Shown in pieces: positions 1-6,416 of a stretch of 13,340 bases of DNA. Every line of letters starts with the position of its first letter. The first letter of the stretch is position 1. Under the pieces are notes generated by a model. It did no database searches, was not told where the DNA came from, and worked only from the letters and a program-made list of their open reading frames with translations. The DNA is from Fen731 sp964481885 (GTDB taxonomy: Bacteria; Actinomycetota; Humimicrobiia; Humimicrobiales; Humimicrobiaceae): NCBI GenBank assembly GCA_964481885.1, contig CAYZUS010000052.1, forward strand, positions 1 to 13,340. Reading direction: 5' to 3'. The position numbers were made by a program, and so were the translations under genes.

Positions 1-413
1 CCAGTGGTATGTCAATAGCAAAAATATGGTTTAATTTACAGATTGCCAATCACTGATTAAATACTGCAACTGCAACAGGCCATGCAGTCAAAAGTGGGCT
101 TTTAGATTCGGTTTTGTTGATTAATTACAGGAATTTCTGATTGGCATTTGCATCAGTAACAAAAACAGTTATTTTAAACAGGAATTTTATAGAGTTTTAA
201 TATTATTTATACCAGAAGGACCAAACTAACGCGTATCTGGGGTAAAAAAACCCTGAATAATTCTATTTTCACTGAGGCTGAAGGGATAAAAGTATTTAAA
301 AGTGGCTATAAAAATAAGCAGCACAAAATCATTGTTTAAAAAGGAAATATACCAAACTTAATATATTTCCTTTGGTAAAATATAAATCGAAAGCTGATTG
401 ATAATTACTTCAA
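1..413. other. Non-coding region at the left edge, downstream of the dehydrogenase
   Basis: No gene is supported here: stops are frequent in all frames and no reading frame has a ribosome-binding site. The stretch is AT-rich. It contains the terminator-like hairpin described separately (340-373). It also has a widely spaced 9-base inverted repeat, TGCCAATCA at 44-52 and TGATTGGCA at 138-146, and a short GGGGT/ACCC element near 239-255. I recognise no RNA family in it. Confidence 0.5.
338..373 (-). terminator. Probable rho-independent terminator of the five-gene minus-strand operon
   Basis: A perfect 12-bp stem is formed by 340-351 and 362-373 around a 10-base loop. Read on the minus strand, the 3' arm ends in TTT and runs into two more Ts, giving a five-T run at 342-338. 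It lies about 40 bases past the stop codon of the dehydrogenase gene, where the operon should end. The stem is mostly A-T and the T run is short, so termination may be leaky. Confidence 0.55.
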
Positions 414-1505
414 CTATTTTTTTATTTTATTTATCTCAATAATTATTGCATCAGCCATCTGGCTTGTACCCACTGCAGTGGGGTCATCAGGCGAAGGTTT
501 CATGTCGTAAGTCACGGATTTTCCTTCTGCTATAACCTGCGCTATTGCTTTCTCCATTATGTCTGCACAATCATTTTCACCAATGTGCCTTAGCATCATG
601 ACAGCTGAAAGCATCTGCGCTACAGGGTTTACCTTATTAAGTCCCTTGTATTTTGGGGCACTTCCATGGGTCGGTTCAAACAATGAAAGTTCTACTCCGA
701 TATTTCCCCCCGGTGCGACACCAAGTCCGCCGACAAGCCCGGCAGCCAGATCGGATAGTATATCGCCATAAAGATTCGGCAGAACCAGGACATCATATAG
801 TTCAGGTTTCTGCACAAGCTGCATGCACATATTGTCAACAATCCTGTCTTCTGAAGCAATATCAGGATATTGTGCGGCAACTTTCCTGAAAACATCCAGG
901 AAAAGGCCGTCAGTGTATTTCATGATGTTTGCTTTATGAACACCTGTTACTTTTTTCCTGTTGTTGTTCCTGGCATATTCAAATGCATACCTGATTATTC
1001 TCTCAGAGCCTGTAATTGAAATAGGTTTTATGGTTATGCCGCTGTCTTTTCTTATAGGGGTATCATTGATGGATGCAATATAATTTATCAAATCATCAGT
1101 TGCTTTTTTGCCCTGCTCAAATTCTATACCGGCATAAAGGTCCTCAGTGTTTTCCCTTATTATCACGATATCAATATTTTCATATCTGCTTCTGACACCT
1201 TTGAAACTTTTACATGGCCTTACACAGGCATACAAATCAAAGATCTTTCTCATTGCAACATTAACACTCCTGAATCCTGTGCCGATAGGGGTGGTAAGGG
1301 GACCCTTTAGCCCTACTTTGTTTTTCCTTAAAGATTCAAGAACCTTTTCAGGAAGTACTGTTCCTTCGCTCTCATAAACTTCAGCGCCGGCATGGACAAT
1401 ATCCCACTCAACGTCAACTCCCGTTGCCTCAACAACTCTTTTTGTGGCTTCTGTAATTTCATGTCCGGTTCCATCGCCCGGGATCAGAGTAATTATATGT
1501 TTCAT
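414..1505 (-). CDS. Isocitrate/isopropylmalate dehydrogenase family protein, probably isocitrate dehydrogenase
   Basis: This 363-residue beta-decarboxylating dehydrogenase would oxidise and decarboxylate a 2-hydroxy-3-carboxy acid to a 2-oxo acid in the cytosol. Residues matching the E. coli isocitrate dehydrogenase site are visible: Ser80 and Asn82 in RSVNVAMRK, Arg86, Arg96 in VRP, Arg118 and Tyr125 in RENTEDLYAG, Lys191 in HKANIMK, and Asp224, Asp248 and Asp252. Ser-x-Asn is typical of isocitrate dehydrogenases. LeuB has Glu/Leu residues there, and homoisocitrate dehydrogenases differ as well. The cofactor loop reads HGSAPKYKG; Lys-Tyr at this position accompanies NADP in the E. coli enzyme, while NAD enzymes usually have Asp-Ile. 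The ATG overlaps the stop of the upstream small-subunit gene as ATGA and has AAGGGG ahead of it, so translation is coupled. Family is certain. Isocitrate as substrate is a motif-based inference; homoisocitrate is the main alternative. Confidence 0.88.
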   Translation of the reverse strand: MKHIITLIPGDGTGHEITEATKRVVEATGVDVEWDIVHAGAEVYESEGTVLPEKVLESLRKNKVGLKGPLTTPIGTGFRSVNVAMRKIFDLYACVRPCKSFKGVRSRYENIDIVIIRENTEDLYAGIEFEQGKKATDDLINYIASINDTPIRKDSGITIKPISITGSERIIRYAFEYARNNNRKKVTGVHKANIMKYTDGLFLDVFRKVAAQYPDIASEDRIVDNMCMQLVQKPELYDVLVLPNLYGDILSDLAAGLVGGLGVAPGGNIGVELSLFEPTHGSAPKYKGLNKVNPVAQMLSAVMMLRHIGENDCADIMEKAIAQVIAEGKSVTYDMKPSPDDPTAVGTSQMADAIIIEINKIKK

Positions 1506-2068
1506 AGATTAAACCCCTTATTCTTTGTTATATGTTCCACAAGACCGCCGTCGGAAAGTATTTTTATCATGACCTCTGGCAGCGGATTAAAAGTCAGCTC
1601 AATATTTTTTGACAAATTTTTGACGACACCTTTGCGCAGATCGATTATAAGCCTGTCTCCGTCATCGATTTTATCAGTGTCACATATAATTATCGGCAGG
1701 CCGATATTTATGCTGTTACGAAAAAAAATCCTGGCAAAAGATTTTGCCAGCACAGCGCCAACACCTGCAAGTTTGATTATTGTCGGGGCATGCTCCCTGC
1801 TTGAGCCAAGACCAAAATTCCTTCCGCCGACCACAAAATCACCGGCGCTTACTTTTTTTGCGAATTCAGGGTCCGCGTCTTCCAGCACATGTTTTGCAAG
1901 TTCGCCAAGATTTGAACGAAGATGGAAGTATCTTCCCGGAGCGATAAGGTCAGTTGAAATATCATCCCCGAATTTAAAAGCTTTGCCGGACAGCATATCC
2001 TTGTCAGCAGAATTTTTACCGGGATCTACTGCCTCTTTTTCTTCTTTAATTTTATTATGCTCATTCAT
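1502..2068 (-). CDS. LeuD/homoaconitase-type hydro-lyase, small (swivel) subunit
   Basis: This is the small subunit of an aconitase-superfamily isomerase, pairing with the large subunit encoded just upstream. From the ATG at 2068 it has 188 residues. The family fold starts at about residue 28 (GKAFKFGDDISTD), followed by GRYFHLR (45-51) and the hallmark GSSREHAP (88-95). The loop after GRY discriminates substrates in this family; an Arg there (Arg51) suits a distal carboxylate (citrate or homocitrate type) better than an isopropyl group, though that is inference. An in-frame ATG at 2122 would overlap the upstream gene by 49 bases. I prefer 2068: it lies 5 bases after the upstream stop with AGGGAGG ahead, although the spacer is long (13). 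A 164-residue start at 1996 is also possible and would remove the charged N-terminal extension. The end overlaps the dehydrogenase start by 4 bases. Confidence 0.85.
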   Translation of the reverse strand: MNEHNKIKEEKEAVDPGKNSADKDMLSGKAFKFGDDISTDLIAPGRYFHLRSNLGELAKHVLEDADPEFAKKVSAGDFVVGGRNFGLGSSREHAPTIIKLAGVGAVLAKSFARIFFRNSINIGLPIIICDTDKIDDGDRLIIDLRKGVVKNLSKNIELTFNPLPEVMIKILSDGGLVEHITKNKGFNL

Positions 2069-2073
2069 TTTAT

Positions 2074-3327
2074 TTAAAGCACCTCCCTTGGATCCGAAAT
2101 ATAACCTTTTACGGCGCTCCATGCGGCAGTTGCCGGTGATGAAAGATATATAAAGCTTTCCGGATTTCCCATCCGGCCTTTAAAATTCCTGTTCTGTGTT
2201 GAAAGACATGCCTCACCATCTGCAAGTGTGCCTTCATGAACACCCACACATGGGCCGCATCCGGGATTGATGATAGTTGCACCGCTTATAATAAGCGTCT
2301 CAAGCACACCGCTGCGCATGGCCTCAAGATACACGCCCTTTGAAGCGGGTATGACAAGCAGCCTTACTCCTTTTGCAATTTTTCTTCCGGCCAATATTTT
2401 TGCTGCAATTTCAAGATCGCTTAACCTGCCGTTTGTACATGTACCGATAAGGACCTGGTCGATTTTTATTTTATCTATTTTTGCGGCAGTTACAACATTA
2501 TCAACTGTGTGAGGCTTTGAGACCATAGGCTCAATACTGCTGCAGTCAATGTCTATAACCTGCTCGTATATGGCATCATCATCAGCAAAGATTTCCTTAA
2601 AACAACCGGCTCTTCCCTGACCCTCAAGATAAGTTTTCGTTGTGTCGTCAGTTGAAAACAAACCGGTTTTTGCGCCGGCTTCTACAGCCATGTTTGAGAT
2701 TGTAAACCTCTCATCCATTGTCATGCCTGCACTAACCGGCCCGCCAAATTCAAGAGCTTTATAAGTTGCTCCCTCTGCAGTTATTTTTCCGATAAGATGA
2801 ATAATAAGGTCCTTGGCAAAAACCCCTTTTGGCATCCTGCCGTTAAAGTTTACCTTTATTGTGTGTGGAACCATGAGCCATGTCTTGGAAAGGGCAAAAC
2901 CGACCGCTATATCTGTCGAACCCATTCCTGTAGCAAAGGCCCCGACGGCTCCAGAGGTGCAGGTATGCGAATCAGCGCCGATTACAACATCCCCGGGACA
3001 GGCATATGACTCAACTAAAATCTGGTGGCACACGCCTTCGTTAATATCACTTAGCCTGGCTCCACTTTGTTCAGCAAAATCCCTCAATACTTTGTGGGTG
3101 TCTGCAAGCTCTTTTCGAGGGCTGGGCGCTCCGTGATCGATAAAGAAAATCGACTTTTCAGGATTTGCGACCTTTTCAAAGCCAAGTTTTTTTATCTGGC
3201 TCACTGCAAGCGGACCTGTGCCGTCCTGAGCCATTACAACATCCACATCAACAACCGCGATATCTCCTGCAGCGATATCTCTGTGTGCATGTTCGCTTAA
3301 TATTTTTTCTGCAATAGTCTTTGCCAA
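2074..3327 (-). CDS. LeuC/homoaconitase-type hydro-lyase, large [4Fe-4S] subunit
   Basis: This is the catalytic large subunit of a 3-isopropylmalate dehydratase/homoaconitase/aconitase-type isomerase, moving a hydroxyl group by dehydration and rehydration. At 417 residues it matches the short bacterial/archaeal LeuC2 class. Visible motifs are GADSHTCTSGA (117-127) and the three cluster cysteines: Cys297 in GTCTNGR, and Cys357 and Cys360 in NPGCGPC. The C-terminal STQNRNFKGRMG and YLSSPATAAWSA segments are also present. The start is best placed at TTG 3327, giving MAKTIAEKIL as in LeuC proteins, with GAAGGTGG exactly 5 bases upstream. The in-frame GTG at 3336 lies inside that ribosome-binding site and is unlikely to be used. 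It is followed 5 bases later by the small-subunit gene. The window alone does not fix the substrate; the neighbouring dehydrogenase favours citrate/isocitrate. Confidence 0.88.
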   Translation of the reverse strand: MAKTIAEKILSEHAHRDIAAGDIAVVDVDVVMAQDGTGPLAVSQIKKLGFEKVANPEKSIFFIDHGAPSPRKELADTHKVLRDFAEQSGARLSDINEGVCHQILVESYACPGDVVIGADSHTCTSGAVGAFATGMGSTDIAVGFALSKTWLMVPHTIKVNFNGRMPKGVFAKDLIIHLIGKITAEGATYKALEFGGPVSAGMTMDERFTISNMAVEAGAKTGLFSTDDTTKTYLEGQGRAGCFKEIFADDDAIYEQVIDIDCSSIEPMVSKPHTVDNVVTAAKIDKIKIDQVLIGTCTNGRLSDLEIAAKILAGRKIAKGVRLLVIPASKGVYLEAMRSGVLETLIISGATIINPGCGPCVGVHEGTLADGEACLSTQNRNFKGRMGNPESFIYLSSPATAAWSAVKGYISDPREVL

Positions 3328-3332
3328 AAAAA

Positions 3333-3338
3333 CCACCT
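3333..3338 (-). promoter_or_regulatory. Ribosome-binding site that decides the TTG start of the large hydro-lyase subunit
   Basis: AGGTGG on the minus strand sits 5 bases before TTG 3327. The GTG that would extend the protein is formed by the binding site's own bases, so the shorter start is preferred. Confidence 0.6.
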
Positions 3339-3440
3339 TCTTTGTAAAAAATATTTAAAATTTTTAAGATTTTCGAAACGTAATATTAATCTTTACTCAA
3401 TAATATGCAATATATAAAACCTGTATCGCTTGAATCTTTT

Positions 3441-3572
3441 TTTAAACCACCTGAATTTTTATGTCAGTTTGCAACTTGGAAAATCGTCCAAATTAAAAAC
3501 TCCTTTAAATCACCTGAATTTTTATGTCAGTTCACAACTTACAACTTATTAAATCGCCATAATCAAAAACTC
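3441..3572. repeat. Two-copy diverged direct repeat, period 63-70 bp
   Basis: The 22-base core CACCTGAATTTTTATGTCAGTT occurs exactly at 3448-3469 and 3511-3532, preceded in both cases by TTTAAA(C/T). After the core, similarity continues: CAACTT, then AAATCG(T/C)C, then AAAAACTC. A 7-base insertion in copy 2 shifts the period from 63 to 70. On the transcribed (minus) strand each core contains CTGA...TCAG, able to form a short 4-bp hairpin. Function unknown. Confidence 0.7.
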
Positions 3573-3603
3573 TTTTCAGGCCGCCATAAATTATTATTTT
3601 AGA

Positions 3604-4773
3604 TTATTCGATTCCGGAATCGGCAGTTTTTTTATTATTGTCTTCATAGTCCTTGTAAACATACATAAGTTCCTTGTCAAACAATGGCCTTTTTAGGTCT
3701 ACTGACATGGATCTCGACATCGCAAGAATATCATTTGCCTCATTTATTGTAAGGTCTATCCCAAATTCTTTGAACTTGTGCAGGATAGTGTGCGATCCTG
3801 AATGCTTTCCGACTACGATCTGCCTTGTAAGACCCACTTCGCCAGGCTCAAATACTTCATAATTGATGGGATTTTTAAGCACTCCGTCTGCATGAATTCC
3901 TGATTCATGGGCAAAGACATTGGTACCTACGATAGCCTTCCATACCGGCACAGCTCGAGCTGACGCTTTGGCCACATATTCCGCTATTTCCCTGAATCTT
4001 GAAGTAGTAACACCCAAATCAATATTCTCAAGGTATTTCAGAGCCATTACAATTTCCTCAAGTGCAGCATTGCCTGTGCCCTCGCCTATTCCGTTTATAC
4101 TGGTTACAAGGCTGACAGCTCCGGCCCTTACGGCTGCCATTGCATTCGCGGTTGCCATCCCGAAATCATTATGGTTGTAGACTTCTATTGGAAAGTCAAC
4201 GGTATTTAATATTGTATTAATTAAAAGAAAGGTCCTGAAGGGATCCAGCCTGGATACAGTATCACAAATCCTGAACCTGTAGGCTTCCTTCTTTTGCGCA
4301 AGATGAAGAAGTTTTAACAGAAATTCCAGGTCTGTTCTTGTTGCATCTTCAGCGCTTATAATAAAATTCAAATCATAATGTTTTGCTGCAGCTATGGTCT
4401 CTTTTAGCTGGTTTAGGACCCATGTCTTGTTCTGCCCGTATTTTACTTTGATGTGTAAATCAGAGGTTGAGATATTAATGATAATGTTTTTTATGCCGCA
4501 ATCAGCTGCAAGCTGTATATTCTCAGGGATTGCCTCTGTATAAGTAAATAGCTTTCCCTTGATGCCGGATGCGACGATTTCCTTGATTATCTCCCTTTCC
4601 GAGGGGCCTAATGAAGGTGTGCCTATCTCTATTTCCGTTATACCTATCTCGCCGAGCATTTTTGCCATTCTTATTTTCTCGTGCTTTGAAAATACAACGC
4701 CTGCTGTCTGCTCCCCATTTCTCAGTGTCGTGTCAATAATATTTATTTTTCTTTCCTTGTCTTCAACTATCAT
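3604..4773 (-). CDS. NifV/homocitrate-synthase-like acyltransferase, subunit B (metal site degenerate, C-terminal His motif intact)
   Basis: This 389-residue DRE-TIM enzyme belongs to the isopropylmalate/homocitrate/Re-citrate synthase group and lacks the LeuA feedback domain. The C-terminal subdomain is canonical: HESGIHADG at 289-297 and GKHSG at 322-326. The barrel active site is not. The usual RDGEQ is RNGEQ (Asn19 replaces the metal-binding Asp/Glu), the HxH metal motif is Tyr199-Asn-His201, DTLG is DTVS (171-174), and GERAGN is GEGTGN. I checked the codons on the minus strand; Asn19 (AAT) and Tyr199 (TAC) are unambiguous. Its ATG shares one base with the stop of subunit A (TAATG), with AAAGGGGTGG upstream, so the two are coupled and probably made in equal amounts. 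Alone it is unlikely to be a working metal-dependent synthase. I infer it is the partner of subunit A. Confidence 0.85.
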   Translation of the reverse strand: MIVEDKERKINIIDTTLRNGEQTAGVVFSKHEKIRMAKMLGEIGITEIEIGTPSLGPSEREIIKEIVASGIKGKLFTYTEAIPENIQLAADCGIKNIIINISTSDLHIKVKYGQNKTWVLNQLKETIAAAKHYDLNFIISAEDATRTDLEFLLKLLHLAQKKEAYRFRICDTVSRLDPFRTFLLINTILNTVDFPIEVYNHNDFGMATANAMAAVRAGAVSLVTSINGIGEGTGNAALEEIVMALKYLENIDLGVTTSRFREIAEYVAKASARAVPVWKAIVGTNVFAHESGIHADGVLKNPINYEVFEPGEVGLTRQIVVGKHSGSHTILHKFKEFGIDLTINEANDILAMSRSMSVDLKRPLFDKELMYVYKDYEDNNKKTADSGIE

Positions 4774-5993
4774 TATTTTTCCACCCCTTTATTTTTAGAA
4801 TCAGTATGTTTTGGCCTGGTTGCCTTAAACGAATTAAACGTATCGATGATCTCACTGTCAAAAAGCGCCCTTTTTAATGAAAGAGCTTTATCCCTTACAA
4901 TTTCCACAAGTTCAGCTGCCTGGCTTTGGTCTATTTTATGTCCAAGGCTTTCAAGCTTGCTTATCAGGGTATGTACCCCGGAACTTTTACCAACAATTAA
5001 TCTTCGCTCAAGGCCCACATCTTCCGGACCAAAAAGCTCGAATGTACTCGGGTCTATCAGTGTTGTTGAGGCTCTTATCTCACTTTCGTAGACAAAAAGG
5101 TTTGCCCCTACTATGGGCTTCCATGTCGGTATAAACCTTCCGGATGCAATTGCAACATATTCGGAAAGGTCCCTGAAAAGTCGCGTATCGATTCCAAGAT
5201 CGACATTTTCAAGATATTTTAATGCCATTACAAATTCTTCAAATGCTGCATTTCCGGCTCTTTCTCCAAGTCCGTTTATTGTAGTATTTATATAAGTCGC
5301 CCCGGCTTTTACGCCTGCGATTGCATTTGCTATTGCCATTCCGAAATCATTATGGGTGTGCATTTCAACATCTATGCCAACTATGTCTATTATTGTTTTA
5401 ACCCGCATGAATGTCTCGAAAGGGTCAAGAATACCCAAAGTGTCGCAATACCTCATCCTGTCAGCGCCCAGATCCCTGGCTGTTCTTGCAAACTGAAGTA
5501 AAAACTCCATGTCGGCCCTGGATGCGTCCTCTGCATTTACAGACACATAAAGATTATATTTTTTTGCATGCTCTACTGAGGTTTTTACGCTGTCAAGAAC
5601 CCATTCCCTGCTTTTGCGAAGTTTATGCTCGATGTGGATGTCAGAGGCAGAAATGGAAATGGCAACGGCGTCCACTCCACATTCGATGGAATCATCAATG
5701 TCTGAAATCACTGCCCTGTTCCAGCCCAATATGCTGCAGTTTAAGTTTAGAGCCACTATTGCTTTTATTGCATCTTTTTCATCCCCGCCCATTGCAGGAA
5801 TCCCTGCTTCTATCTGGTGAACCCCGACTTTGTCAAGCATTTTTGCAATATGTACCTTTTCATCGTTTGCAAACACTACTCCCGCTGTCTGCTCTCCATC
5901 TCTTAATGTAGTGTCATCTATTTTTATTTTTTTTGGTTCTATTTTTTGTCCGGCCTTCATGGAAAATTCCGTAAGAACATCTAAACCTCTCAT
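4773..5993 (-). CDS. NifV/homocitrate-synthase-like acyltransferase, subunit A (metal site intact, C-terminal His motif degenerate)
   Basis: This 406-residue paralogue of subunit B would condense acetyl-CoA with a 2-oxo acid. Its TIM barrel is canonical for the family: DTTLRDGEQT (27-36; Arg31 and metal ligand Asp32), AEDASRAD (154-161), CDTLGILDP (183-191), His212-Thr-His214 in HTHNDFGMA, and NGLGERAGN (240-248). The C-terminal motif is degenerate: YESEIRAST (302-310) replaces HESGIHxDG, and GKSSG (335-339) replaces GKHSG. The start is placed at ATG 5993, with AGGTGG 5 bases upstream. A GTG at 6002 lies within that binding site and is rejected. No LeuA regulatory domain and no nif genes are nearby. 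The product could be citrate (Re-type), homocitrate or citramalate. The isocitrate-type dehydrogenase downstream favours citrate, but this is inference. Confidence 0.86.
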   Translation of the reverse strand: MRGLDVLTEFSMKAGQKIEPKKIKIDDTTLRDGEQTAGVVFANDEKVHIAKMLDKVGVHQIEAGIPAMGGDEKDAIKAIVALNLNCSILGWNRAVISDIDDSIECGVDAVAISISASDIHIEHKLRKSREWVLDSVKTSVEHAKKYNLYVSVNAEDASRADMEFLLQFARTARDLGADRMRYCDTLGILDPFETFMRVKTIIDIVGIDVEMHTHNDFGMAIANAIAGVKAGATYINTTINGLGERAGNAAFEEFVMALKYLENVDLGIDTRLFRDLSEYVAIASGRFIPTWKPIVGANLFVYESEIRASTTLIDPSTFELFGPEDVGLERRLIVGKSSGVHTLISKLESLGHKIDQSQAAELVEIVRDKALSLKRALFDSEIIDTFNSFKATRPKHTDSKNKGVEK

Positions 5994-5998
5994 ACTAA

Positions 5999-6004
5999 CC
6001 ACCT
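5999..6004 (-). promoter_or_regulatory. Ribosome-binding site that decides the ATG start of synthase A
   Basis: AGGTGG on the minus strand lies 5 bases before ATG 5993. The upstream in-frame GTG (6002-6000) is part of this site. The same AGGTGG plus 5-base spacing is seen at the large hydro-lyase subunit. Confidence 0.6.
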
Positions 6005-6416
6005 GTCTTATTATTTTTTATAAAATAAGCATTACAAATATAATATTATTTTTTTTACTTCAAATTTCTTAATTTTTTAAAAATATAACTAAAATTTTCA
6101 ATTATTTTAATATTTAGTATAAATTCTTAAAATATTTTTACTATTTAAGATATTTTACAATTTATTTTTAAATATTGGAAGAAAAACAGAAGTATTTTTA
6201 TGAATTGTTGATTTTGCAGCATCTTATTGCTTTAGCTGGAAATTTAAAGTTTAAGAATTGTAATTTTGATTTGAATCCACCATGCCCAGCCACTTCGATA
6301 TGTATGTCAATAAATCCTACAATGTTTAATCAAATGGATCATTCTAATATATATTTATATTTAGGACGGCTCTTTAAAGCAATTTTATAAAATAAAACCA
6401 GGGACGATAGAGTAAA
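6005..6416. other. AT-rich intergenic region between rtcB and the synthase operon
   Basis: No supported gene. The part at 6011-6180 is extremely AT-rich (15 G or C by my count in 170 bases, about 9 %) and should hold the minus-strand promoter of the synthase operon. Many TATAAT-like hexamers make a single choice unsafe. The part at 6181-6416 has more normal composition. An open frame on the plus strand at 6175-6390 starts at TTG with no ribosome-binding site and resembles nothing I know. ATTTTATAAAAT at 6382-6393 is a 12-base palindrome just past the rtcB stop, but it is not a convincing terminator. Confidence 0.5.

Larger units (their letters stand above)
3328..3603. other. Gap between synthase B and the large hydro-lyase subunit, with a diverged direct repeat
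   Basis: This 276-base spacer interrupts an otherwise tightly packed gene set. It holds two copies of a repeat described separately. No convincing gene is present. A weak minus-strand promoter (TTGCAT, 16 bases, TAATAT) may lie around 3380-3410. The gap could therefore carry an internal promoter or a regulatory leader for the three downstream genes. No strong terminator hairpin is visible after synthase B. Confidence 0.4.

Noticed and set aside
1502..2122. The longer 206-residue start of the small hydro-lyase subunit
   Set aside because: It would overlap the large-subunit gene by 49 bases, and the extra residues (MERRKRLYFG...) match nothing in the family; ATG 2068 has AGGGAGG upstream.
1392..2153. 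A 253-residue open frame on the plus strand
   Set aside because: It lies antisense to the dehydrogenase and small hydro-lyase genes, has no family motifs, and is Ser/Leu/Phe-rich as expected for a shadow frame.
3405..3602. A 65-residue plus-strand frame whose protein repeats FK(P/S)PEFLCQF
   Set aside because: The repeat in the peptide only mirrors the 63-base DNA repeat (63 is divisible by 3). There is no ribosome-binding site and the composition is atypical.
3604..5993. Nitrogenase homocitrate synthase (true nifV) assignment
   Set aside because: The fold matches NifV, but no nif genes are present and the neighbours are a hydro-lyase and an isocitrate-type dehydrogenase, which nitrogenase cofactor synthesis does not need.
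3604..5993. One synthase gene broken by a frameshift
   Set aside because: Both ORFs are near full length, each contains the whole barrel and C-terminal region, and the junction is a normal TAATG coupling; they are paralogues.
6279..6300. Minus-strand text resembling the start of a primate Alu (GGCTGGGCATGGTGG)
   Set aside because: Too short, and the rest of the element is absent; chance similarity in bacterial DNA.
6175..6390. A 71-residue plus-strand frame between rtcB and the synthase operon
   Set aside because: It has a TTG start without a ribosome-binding site, lies in an AT-rich spacer, and shows no recognisable domain.
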